The notes under the pieces: generated by a model
Seen by the model: the letters and a program-made list of their open reading frames with translations, nothing else
What the model was told of the DNA's origin: nothing
Databases searched by the model: none
Part shown: positions 1 through 5,608 of the stretch, in pieces
Position numbering within the stretch: the first letter of the stretch is position 1
Layout: every line of letters begins with the position of its first letter
Made by a program: the position numbers and the translations under genes
Source: Nitrososphaeraceae archaeon
GTDB taxonomy: Archaea; Thermoproteota; Nitrososphaeria; Nitrososphaerales; Nitrososphaeraceae
Length of the DNA stretch: 6,950 nt
Assembly (NCBI GenBank): GCA_025936955.1
Contig: JAICSL010000089.1
Span: 1 to 6,950, forward strand
Direction: 5' to 3'

Positions 1-656
1 GAGACTCAATTGTATCAAGGATTGTCAAATACTACTTTGCTAAGTGAGCCTGGTACAAAGTTCCTATATTCTGATTTTGGTATGGGGCTACTTGGTCATA
101 TATTATCAGTTAAAGCTGGCGTTTCCTACGAACAGCTTGTTAAAGAACGGATTTTAGATGTATTAGGTATGAATGATACTAAAATTAATTTATCTGAAAA
201 TGATCTTAAATATAGATTTCCAGTAGGACACCAAAATGGAGCTGAAATTGAGACTCCTAAAATTCCAGATGTAATTGCAGGCGCTGGCTCATTTCGTTCA
301 ACTGCTAATGATTTGCTAAATATGCATCTGCTAATCTGGGCTTGCTTCATACCAAATTAGATGAATCCATTGCACTACAGCACTTGATCCAACACCCAGG
401 TATACTTCCAAATCCAATGGATTATATTACATATATTGCCTTGGGATGGGCCGTACTAACTAATTTTGGAACAGAGACATTAACTCATACAGGATCAATT
501 AATGGCTGGAATGCTAACGTTGCCTTTATTCCTACAAAGCAAATAGGTGTGGTGTCATTATGTAGTTGCGATTTAACGGATGCGAATACAGGTATCCTTG
601 ACTTTGTATTATTGAATCTAACAGGGATAGATAGTTTGGCTGTACCTCATAAGTAA
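1..656 (+). pseudogene. Serine beta-lactamase-like hydrolase, 3' part, one frameshift
   Basis: This is the C-terminal part of a penicillin-binding / class C beta-lactamase-fold serine hydrolase. The frame is open from the first base, so the true start and the catalytic SxxK motif lie outside the window. The first segment (to the TAG at 358-360) carries YSDFGMGLLGHIL, matching the family's YxN-type motif (here Y-S-D) and the helix after it. The second segment carries LTHTGSINGWNA, the HTG/KTG motif on the active-site strand. The two are in different frames. Restoring one A in the A-run at 318-320 (CTAAATATGCA to CTAAAATATGCA) gives a continuous reading through DLLKYASANLGLLHTKLDES to the stop at 654-656. 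The defect is therefore one missing base in a short homopolymer: either an inactivating mutation or a sequence error. Such proteins act on peptides, esters or beta-lactam-like substrates; the substrate here is unknown. The family call is firm, pseudogene status less so. Confidence 0.82.
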
Positions 657-710
657 ATTCATACAATTTCTGATGATGGTCAAATAATCCGTCTGATAAA
701 CTTTCACTAT

Positions 711-717
711 TTTTTTG
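711..717 (+). terminator. T-run downstream of the beta-lactamase-like gene
   Basis: Seven consecutive T residues lie 55 bases after the stop codon at 654-656. Archaeal RNA polymerase commonly stops at U-runs without a hairpin, so this is a plausible 3' end for the upstream transcript. Short T-runs are common in such AT-rich DNA, so confidence is low. Confidence 0.25.
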
Positions 718-868
718 TAAATAATTCTATCTAAATATTGCAATAGAAACAAATTTGTAGTTGTTCCAATCAAATCATTTTATAACTAAAATTTCTATAA
801 GTTTCCTATATATGATGTTAGCAAAATAATTATTATAATTTCATAAACTCAATCTGTTCCCTATGGTG

Positions 869-923
869 GACTCATGTGGATTTCCAAACGATTTCCACCG
901 AACAAGATATCTATTATAGTAAC
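869..923 (+). repeat. 55-bp direct repeat, copy 1
   Basis: This 55-base segment recurs at 5184-5238 in the same orientation. The first 35 bases are identical and there are 4 mismatches in total, all in the last 20 bases. Homology stops sharply on both sides. It contains GATTTCCA twice (879-886 and 890-897), an 11-bp period or about one helical turn, and a GATATC palindrome. In frame it reads THVDFQTISTEQDI, matching the C-terminus of the degraded exported-protein gene at 4853-5229. Copy 1 has none of that gene upstream of it, so it is either a lone 3'-end fragment or a DNA element in its own right. Confidence 0.85.
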
Positions 924-1234
924 ATTTTTAGTGGATAATTTAATTAATAATTTTTAAAATCATTCCTGAAAATTGTAATAGTATAGTTGCCATTGATTTA
1001 TTGATTTCATGTATTGTTATACAGAAAGATAGTCATGTTTGTCAAACAATGCAATTGAATTAAACAGTCAAGATTAAAATGAGTATATAAGAAATAACAA
1101 TCAACGATAAATAGTAGATAATATACTACTAACAGTTCTAACAATTAATAATATGATAAATTGGGTAAGTGAATAATATTTTTTTTTGTCGATGTCTAGT
1201 AGATGCGATATTTACATTAAATGAAAATTACTGC

Positions 1235-1244
1235 AAATATTTAA
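1235..1244 (+). promoter_or_regulatory. Archaeal box A (TATA) for the phosphoesterase gene
   Basis: AAATATTTAA is centred about 29 bases before the ATG at 1269. With the usual archaeal spacing of about 26 bases from box A to transcription start, the RNA would begin within a few bases of the start codon. That implies a leaderless transcript, which fits the lack of any Shine-Dalgarno sequence in the AT-only bases before the ATG. Confidence 0.55.
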
Positions 1245-1268
1245 GTCTAATAACCTTTTAATTAATAT

Positions 1269-2138
1269 ATGAATGGTTCATCTCCTGTAACGCAAAACAG
1301 GATTATAATTACTACTGTAGGAGATACAACATGTAGTGACAATGCTAAAGAAACATTTCAGAATATCGTAAACGAAAATCCCGATGTGAATCTTTTTTTG
1401 GGAGATTCATCCTATTCTATGGATGCAACATGTTTTATCGATATTTTCAAATCGTTTAATGGATTAAAAGAAAAAACAATTTATTCAAGAGGAAATCATG
1501 ATGATAAAGAAGACGAAAGTGATACAGTTAAAGAACAGCTTGAACAATATTTTGGAATAACAGATTGGACAGTTTCACAACAACAAAAGAATGTATACAT
1601 AATTTGCATGAACAGTCAGGATCCGGATTATGATTTAAAAGATAAAGACCAATATAACTGGGTCAAATCCAAATTAAAGGAAGCCACAAGACTAAGAGAT
1701 GAGGAAAACAAAATAGACTGGATTGTTGTAATGATACACAAACCCCTCTATACACTAAAGGGTCAACACAAACCTGAAAGAAAAGCAAGAGACCTATATC
1801 AACCATTGTTTGATAAACATCAAGTCGACCTAGTTCTTCATGGCCATACTCACAATATGCAAAGAACCCACCCCATTAAATATGGAGGGTTAGATAATGA
1901 ACCTATTATTACTGAATCAGGATTAGACTTTAGTCAAGATCATGGACAGATCTATATTATAAGTGGTGCAGGTGGAAGGAAGCTATACAAATTTGCCGAA
2001 CCAAAGAATAGCTGGACTCCTTTTGCACAAGATGAAGAATACGGATATCATCTTCTTGTTATCGAAGGAAAGAAAATAGACATATTTGCAAAGTCAAATG
2101 ATGGTAATATTTTAGAGCAGATCACAGTTAAAAAGTAG
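1269..2138 (+). CDS. Calcineurin-like metallophosphoesterase, purple-acid-phosphatase-like
   Basis: Predicted 289-residue binuclear-metal phosphoesterase that hydrolyses phosphomonoesters or diesters. All five metal-ligand blocks of the family appear in order: GDTT (D19), GDSSY (D46, Y49), GNHD (N76, H77), VVMIH (H157) and GHTH (H193, H195). GDxxY followed by GNHD and a VxxH block resembles purple acid phosphatases (GDxG, GDxxY, GNHE/D, VxxH, GHxH), although the first block is GDTT rather than GDxG. The C-terminal SGAGGRKLY and the closing beta strand (HLLVIEG) are typical of these catalytic domains. No signal peptide or membrane segment follows the chosen ATG, so the product should be cytoplasmic unless exported unconventionally. 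The start is supported by box A 29 bases upstream. It stands alone, with more than 180 bases of non-coding DNA on each side. The family is secure; substrate and metals cannot be read from sequence. Confidence 0.93.
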   Translation: MNGSSPVTQNRIIITTVGDTTCSDNAKETFQNIVNENPDVNLFLGDSSYSMDATCFIDIFKSFNGLKEKTIYSRGNHDDKEDESDTVKEQLEQYFGITDWTVSQQQKNVYIICMNSQDPDYDLKDKDQYNWVKSKLKEATRLRDEENKIDWIVVMIHKPLYTLKGQHKPERKARDLYQPLFDKHQVDLVLHGHTHNMQRTHPIKYGGLDNEPIITESGLDFSQDHGQIYIISGAGGRKLYKFAEPKNSWTPFAQDEEYGYHLLVIEGKKIDIFAKSNDGNILEQITVKK

Positions 2139-2182
2139 ATAAGTCTCATATACCCACAAAACAAGATTTTAAATTCTTTAAC

Positions 2183-2200
2183 AATTATTTTAGAATAATT
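2183..2200 (+). terminator. AT-only hairpin after the phosphoesterase gene
   Basis: AATTATT and AATAATT form a perfect 7-bp inverted repeat around a 4-base loop (TTAG), 45 bases after the stop codon, followed by a T-rich tract (ATACTTTCAATATTTTC). The position suits a transcription end. The stem is weak and could be a chance product of base composition. Confidence 0.35.
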
Positions 2201-2251
2201 ATACTTTCAATATTTTCTAGCTGTTTATGATTACTAAATCCAATGTTTTTT

Positions 2252-2269
2252 CTATATATTTTATATATT
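2252..2269 (+). promoter_or_regulatory. Possible TATA elements before the 2324 gene
   Basis: CTATATATT and TTTATATATT lie 55-72 bases before the ATG at 2324. Initiation about 26 bases downstream would leave a leader of roughly 30 bases. That leader contains a purine-rich GAGGGAG at 2298-2304, which is too far from the ATG (about 20 bases) for a normal Shine-Dalgarno contact. The whole area is TA-rich, so this is tentative. Confidence 0.3.
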
Positions 2270-2323
2270 CTATTCTTTGCCTTTGAGCAATGTTTTTGAG
2301 GGAGATTTACTTTTTCATACATA

Positions 2324-2971
2324 ATGAAACTTCAATCTTTAGTCATTATCAATGCAATTTTTTTATCCGTCCTCTTATTTTTACTAGGGTCAAATCTACA
2401 ACCAAATACATCTGCAGTGTTTGCACAGACTAGTAATAATACAATATCACCTTCCTCTATAGCAACATCACCCTCTTCTGATGAAGAAACTGGAGTAAGT
2501 ATCTCTCCTTTGTCCTCCTTACATGCTAATGATACGTTGTTATCAACAGCTAGACTTTCAACAGCAATGTCACATTCGAGCAATAACTGTGACCAATCAT
2601 TATGGGATCATGTTTATCATCCATTTAGATTGTAAGTCAATGATCCTTGTATGACTGTTACAGGTACCATAGTCAAGATAAAGGCAGAAAAAGATGGCGA
2701 TTTACATATTAGAGTAAACTTAGATCCCGAATTTAATAACTTATTAAATGATGCCAATTTAGCCGGAGAAGGTGGGGATTTGGTTGTAGAGCCAATTTGC
2801 CAAGGTCCAGTTACACAGCCTGATGCAATAGCATCTTGTCAGGACTTTCACCAAGACATTAATATTCCATCAGTAGGCACCCATGTATCCATAACAGGAG
2901 ATTATGTTCTTGATACACAGCATGGTTGGATGGAAATTCATCCTGTAACAAGCATACAGCCTTCTGAGTAA
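2324..2971 (+). pseudogene. Secreted OB-like protein of unknown function, in-frame TAA
   Basis: One reading frame of 215 codons is interrupted by a single TAA at 2633-2635 (codon 104). Residues 1-34 form a signal peptide: a hydrophobic core, LSVLLFLLG, with cleavage after VFA. A Ser/Thr/Asn-rich linker with NxS/T glycosylation sites follows to about residue 86. The C-terminal domain then has C89, WDHVYHPFRL, the stop, NDPCMTVTG (C109), DGDLHI, LVVEPIC (C159), SC (C172) and HGWMEIHPV near the end. The intact paralogue at 4100-4810 aligns straight across the stop (RLTELQPCVTVTG against RL*VNDPCMTVTG), so TAA replaces one ordinary residue, plausibly CAA or AAA before mutation. The second half could begin at the ATG at 2651, but it would lack the signal peptide and the first cysteine, making a separate functional gene unlikely. 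The domain is a cysteine-containing beta-rich, probably OB-like fold; its function is not known to me. Confidence 0.8.
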
Positions 2972-2977
2972 ATCTAC

Positions 2978-2991
2978 TTTTTATTTTATTT
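2978..2991 (+). terminator. T-rich tract after the 2324-2971 gene
   Basis: TTTTTATTTTATTT begins seven bases after the stop codon. It resembles the U-rich termination signals of archaeal transcripts, and its position directly after a coding end supports that role. There is no hairpin. Confidence 0.4.
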
Positions 2992-3050
2992 ACTATGGAT
3001 AATATTGAAATTCAAATGAGTTAGTCAATATGTGCATATTTCTATAATGA

Positions 3051-3134
3051 TTAAGATGCCGCATCTGAATCCGCAACAGAATAAAAATCGTTATGTAATG
3101 CATCTCTGACACAATTCACGACCAATCTCAGTTG
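3051..3134 (-). pseudogene. Coding-like trace, C-terminal fragment, unrecognised
   Basis: Read on the minus strand, 3134 down to the TAA at 3053-3051 gives 27 open codons that include NCVRDALHNDFYSVADSDAA. The composition is protein-like and richer in G+C than the flanks. Upstream there is a TAG at 3137-3135, and the neighbouring frame reads RIATEIGREL, so a frameshifted gene tail is possible. I do not recognise a family. It may be chance. Confidence 0.2.
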
Positions 3135-3267
3135 CTATTCTTGTGAATATTATAGTTATTATGCCTCTGCATTTCTTACGATTATTTCAAAATCTATACA
3201 TATAAAGATGCTTGTAGTATGTTTGTTATACTCTTTTTCCTTCTTTTCAATTAATTGTATTAGATAG

Positions 3268-3384
3268 ATTCCCTTTTTCAAAAGATTAATACCATTTCAT
3301 ATTGTGAAAAGTTTGTTAAAATTAACCGAACTCGTATACCCTCCGGAACTAAATCCCATCGAACCCGTTATTGGTTTTTATTGA
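3268..3384 (+). mobile_element. IS630-family transposase relic (DDE C-terminal motif)
   Basis: The frame from 3268 to the TGA at 3382-3384 reads ...IVKSLLKLTELVY then PPELNPIEPV. In IS630/Tc1-type transposases the third acidic catalytic residue lies in the signature LVYLPPYSPELNPIE. Here the LPPYS part is shortened but PELNPIE is exact, with its terminal Glu. Past the TGA the frame continues RYIISK, resembling the usual continuation after the motif (VWxxLRRYV). The rest of the transposase (two upstream Asp residues and the N-terminal HTH) is absent and no terminal inverted repeats were found. This is an old, inactive remnant and shows past IS activity in the gene-poor zone. Confidence 0.6.
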
Positions 3385-3610
3385 CGATATATTATCTCAA
3401 AATAAATATCATGATATTTACAAAGTCTAAAGGATAACAATTTTCAATTAGAAAAACGGTTACTACCAACTGCCTATAATCACATTGATAATGATACTTT
3501 AAATTTCGTAAAAGAGGATATAGTGAATAGATAATATGTTAATTCCGATATTTTAAGAATGTCATTAATTTAATGATGATGATAATAAATTAAATATAAA
3601 ATAATGGGAT

Positions 3611-3753
3611 ATATTTTTTTGCCTTTTTCTATCTTATTTGCAGAATATTGATGAGCATATATGCTATAATAGGTTGAATTTCTCCAATTATTTTCAGCCT
3701 CTATTCTGTAGGATACAAATGTTATTATTACAGATGCATATTTTTTTGCCTTT
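3611..3753 (+). repeat. 16-bp direct repeat pair, 127 bp apart
   Basis: ATATTTTTTTGCCTTT occurs exactly at 3611-3626 and 3738-3753. The units are 16 bases long and start 127 bases apart. The surrounding sequence does not match, so this is not a longer tandem duplication. The T7 core lowers the significance. Confidence 0.5.
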
Positions 3754-3827
3754 CCAGGGCCATTGTGATTCTTCAGGAAGAGTTGATTGTGTAAAACAAA
3801 ATCAGACGATAAAATCTTATCTGCAAC

Positions 3828-4007
3828 TTATAGATTACCTTTTTGATTGATATCATTATGAGAATACTTGACGAGATCTTCATTTTCATCCTCTTGTTGT
3901 TGTTGTTGTTGTTGTTTTTTTGTATTGTATTTGTAGATTATTGTCCTTGTCTTTGTTCTTTTTCCATATTCGTTAAATAACAGGACGATATAACATGTTT
4001 CATGAAT
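3828..4007 (-). pseudogene. Open frame with poly-Gln and acidic tail, no start codon
   Basis: On the minus strand the frame is open from 4007 to the TAA at 3830-3828, about 59 codons. In order it has a hydrophobic start (CYIVLLF), a basic stretch (GKRTKTRT), seven Gln codons (all CAA, the (TTG)7 tract on the plus strand), an acidic segment EDENEDLVKY and the end HNDINQKGNL. The layout looks like a protein tail rather than random AT-rich DNA. There is no ATG, GTG or TTG within it and a TGA precedes it at 4010-4008, so if real it is the remnant of a broken gene. Family unrecognised. It lies just before, and opposite to, the promoter of the 4100 gene. Confidence 0.3.
3894..3914 (+). repeat. (TTG)7 trinucleotide microsatellite
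   Basis: Seven perfect TTG units are followed directly by a run of seven T. On the minus strand it is (CAA)7 and would encode poly-Gln. Trinucleotide repeats of this purity can change length by slippage. Confidence 0.9.
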
Positions 4008-4058
4008 TCATACAATATTACAAGATTTATGAATAACATGGTCAATTTTTCATTGCAT

Positions 4059-4068
4059 AATAATTTAT
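4059..4068 (+). promoter_or_regulatory. Possible box A for the 4100 gene
   Basis: AATAATTTAT lies about 36 bases before the ATG at 4100. Initiation about 26 bases downstream would give a leader of about 10 bases, which includes AGAGG at 4093-4097 just before the start codon. The AGAGG-to-ATG gap of two bases is shorter than usual for a Shine-Dalgarno contact. Confidence 0.35.
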
Positions 4069-4099
4069 GCGTCTGCTTTTGAGATAGCATCTAGAGGCG

Positions 4100-4810
4100 A
4101 TGCATTTGGAAATAAAAACTAATGTTATTATTACAATTGGAATTGTTCTTATGGTTGTTCTATCTGTTACAGCATTTAACACGTTTTCTTTTGCAGAAAT
4201 GACCAATAATACGTCTAGTCAATCTGCTACTACCACTACTAACACTGCAAAGGTACCTTCACAAATAATGGCAACAACAAATCCTGTTGCACAAAAGACT
4301 ACATTAATGAGTGGCTCTGGATGTTCAAATGTCAACTTTCTCTGGAATCACGTATACGGTGCGTCAGGTGATGGTAAACATCAATGGAGTCAACCGGGTC
4401 CTGTACATAAAGGCAAATCGAGGCTCACCGAGTTACAACCATGTGTTACTGTGACTGGACAAGTTTACAGTGCAATACCGGGAGGAACAAAAGACGACCC
4501 AGATGGCGATCTTCATTTTACTCTATCTTTAGATGACAAACAAAAACAATATTCAAATACAAAAGACCCCTCATGCACACCTTCGCATGGTTTACCAAAT
4601 CCTTGTTACAATATCATAGTAGAAGTCATATGCCATACGACACCTGCCCAATCTTATAGCAATTGGGGCGATTATTGTAATAATGTGAATTCCGTCTATC
4701 CGCATGGCCAATTTCCTAAACAAGGTGATAAACTAACTGTCAGTGGCAAACTTGTCAAAGATGAAGATGAAGGGTGGAATGAGATTCATCCTGCTAGCTA
4801 TATACATTAG
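4100..4810 (+). CDS. Secreted OB-like protein of unknown function, GWxEIHP family
   Basis: Intact 236-residue exported protein. Residues 1-32 form a signal peptide (basic start, core IITIGIVLMVVLSVTA, cleavage after SFA). Residues 33-70 are a Thr/Ser/Asn-rich linker with NNTSS, as in archaeal surface proteins. The domain then runs C75, LWNHVYG, a Trp/His-containing insert (KHQWSQPGPVHKGKSRL), QPCVTVTG (C115), DGDLHF, VEVIC (C178), DYC (C193) and GWNEIHP at the C-terminus. Four of its six cysteines (75, 115, 178, 193) line up with the paralogue at 2324-2971, suggesting two conserved disulfides or a metal site; C159 and C169 lie in an insertion found only here. Alternating beta-strand motifs with VTVTG/LTVSG repeats suggest an OB-like fold. 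It should act outside the membrane, free or cell-surface bound. Biochemical role unknown. The start is supported by the signal peptide, a nearby AGAGG and a possible box A. Confidence 0.88.
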   Translation: MHLEIKTNVIITIGIVLMVVLSVTAFNTFSFAEMTNNTSSQSATTTTNTAKVPSQIMATTNPVAQKTTLMSGSGCSNVNFLWNHVYGASGDGKHQWSQPGPVHKGKSRLTELQPCVTVTGQVYSAIPGGTKDDPDGDLHFTLSLDDKQKQYSNTKDPSCTPSHGLPNPCYNIIVEVICHTTPAQSYSNWGDYCNNVNSVYPHGQFPKQGDKLTVSGKLVKDEDEGWNEIHPASYIH

Positions 4811-4852
4811 ATTCTAAAATGAAAACATCGTAGAACAGATTCGAGCGTTAGT

Positions 4853-5229
4853 ATGAAGACATTTTCTTTCCTGTATTGCTGATCATCGCGGCCATGGTGT
4901 TGCTTTCTGCCGCCGTGATTTTTATCACTCTCATCAGTAAGTGCTGAGCAGGCTCCGTCAACTGGTGCCTTTTCTAATATACCTTTTAGTCATCATAACC
5001 GTGTCTATAATGCAGATCAATTCTTAGACATTGTATCAGTTACCGATCCGGTAGACAACAATCTTGTGGTATCATTCATATTGAAGACCTGATGCCAATA
5101 AACCCGAGCCTTCTTTATCATGGACTCGATGAAGATTATAAGTCCAACTAAAGGTACAGATGATTGTGTATAGATGTCATCCAGACTCATGTGGATTTCC
5201 AAACGATTTCCACCGAACCAGATATCTAG
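4853..5229 (+). pseudogene. Degraded exported-protein gene, multiple single-base frameshifts
   Basis: No single frame is long, but stitched segments form one sensible protein of about 125 residues. From the ATG at 4853 they read MKTF, then FPVLLIIAAMVLLSAAVIF (signal or anchor segment), SAEQAPSTGAFSNIPF, HHNRVYNADQFLDIVSVTDP, VDNNLVVSFILKT, DANKPEPS, FIMDSMKIISPTKGTDD and finally IDVIQTHVDFQTISTEPDI before TAG at 5227-5229. About five indels are needed: near 4862-4865 (T-run, -1), 4939-4940 (+1), 5088-5089 (+1), 5114-5116 (T-run, -1) and about 5166-5171 (-1). No nonsense codon remains after these corrections, so decay is recent or some indels are sequence errors. The predicted product has an N-terminal hydrophobic export segment followed by a small beta-rich extracellular domain. 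Family not recognised. Its last 46 bases lie in the second copy of the 55-bp repeat. Confidence 0.6.
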
Positions 5230-5238
5230 ATTAGTAAC
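5184..5238 (+). repeat. 55-bp direct repeat, copy 2
   Basis: Near-identical to 869-923 (4 mismatches in 55, all in the last 20 bases) and in the same orientation, 4315 bases away. It spans the final codons of the degraded gene at 4853-5229 and a few bases beyond. GATTTCCA repeats at 5194-5201 and 5205-5212 with an 11-bp period. Compared with copy 1, one change makes Gln to Pro and another creates the TAG stop at 5227. Confidence 0.85.
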
Positions 5239-5310
5239 CTCATTAATTGACTCTACTAAAGAGTAATAACTATGATATTATATACATAATTGATTCTATA
5301 AATTATACCA

Positions 5311-5398
5311 TTTACTCATCGAATTTGTATTTAGTGATGCTATTTCTATATTTATCCAATTAATAGATGACTACATCTTAAATTCTCTGATGAGTAAA
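5311..5398. repeat. 10-bp perfect inverted repeat with 69-bp spacer
   Basis: TTTACTCATC at 5311-5320 is the exact reverse complement of GATGAGTAAA at 5389-5398, just upstream of the methyltransferase fragment. Pairing does not extend beyond 10 bases. In a window of this size and composition one such pair is expected by chance, so a role as mobile-element ends or RNA stem is only a possibility. Confidence 0.2.
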
Positions 5399-5420
5399 CG
5401 GCTACAGTTAAATAACAATA

Positions 5421-5591
5421 ATGAATGGAGAAGCGGAAATCTGGGACAAAGTCTACAAATCCGATAATGCTTTCTTTGGAGAAGAACCAAGCAACTTTGC
5501 CTTGTTTTGTTTTAACTATATAAAAACAAACAAACATATAAAAAAGATATTAGATCTAGGCACAGGTCATGGAAGACTCTACAATGTATAG
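5421..5591 (+). pseudogene. SAM-dependent methyltransferase, N-terminal fragment
   Basis: Fifty-six codons from the ATG at 5421 to the TAG at 5589-5591. The start MNGEAEIWDKVYKSDNAFFG and the segment EEPSNFALF are typical of class I SAM-dependent methyltransferases of the type that begin with W-(D/N)-x-x-Y and FG-x-EPS. Motif I, the SAM-binding ILDLGTGHGR (residues 43-52), is complete. The protein then stops four residues later, whereas family members run about 190-220 residues with the acidic SAM-ribose ligand and catalytic region after this point. No later methyltransferase motifs are seen downstream. The following sequence belongs to a different gene remnant starting 17 bases later, which suggests a deletion joined the two. 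The fragment cannot form an active enzyme. Confidence 0.78.
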
Positions 5592-5608
5592 ATTATCATA
5601 GAAAGAGA

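Larger units (their letters stand above)
657..1268. other. AT-rich intergenic region, no gene seen
   Basis: This stretch of about 610 bases holds no convincing coding sequence on either strand. Its recognisable contents are a T-run near 711, the first copy of the 55-bp repeat at 869-923, and the box A of the phosphoesterase gene at 1235-1244. The remainder is low-complexity AT-rich sequence. Confidence 0.6.
2972..4099. other. Gene-poor 1.1-kb stretch with relics and simple repeats
   Basis: No intact gene is supported here. The stretch holds a T-rich tract right after the 2971 stop, a short coding-like trace on the minus strand (3051-3134), an IS630 transposase relic (about 3268-3384), a 16-bp direct repeat (3611 and 3738), a (TTG)7 tract lying inside a minus-strand open frame (3828-4007), and the promoter of the 4100 gene. 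A 70-codon open frame at 3638-3850 has a TTG start and no family features, so it was not accepted as a gene. Confidence 0.55.

Noticed and set aside
670..697. Possible C/D-box small RNA (TGATGA ... CTGA)
   Set aside because: The first box has C instead of a purine before TGATGA, there is no second C'/D pair at the expected spacing and no terminal stem, so it is probably chance.
2332..2583. Minus-strand open frame of 83 codons
   Set aside because: It is antisense to the signal peptide and Ser/Thr-rich linker of the 2324-2971 gene and has no features of its own.
3638..3850. Plus-strand open frame of 70 codons
   Set aside because: It starts at a TTG with no ribosome binding site or promoter, has an erratic composition (many Cys, Gln, Phe) and no motif. 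It contains one copy of the 16-bp T-rich repeat and overlaps the end of the more protein-like minus-strand frame.
5017..5202. Minus-strand open frame of 61 codons
   Set aside because: It lies opposite the degraded exported-protein gene, whose plus-strand segments (for example HHNRVYNADQFLDIVSVTDP) are far more protein-like.
5352..5537. Minus-strand open frame of 61 codons
   Set aside because: It is the reverse of the methyltransferase fragment, which carries a recognisable SAM-binding motif on the plus strand.
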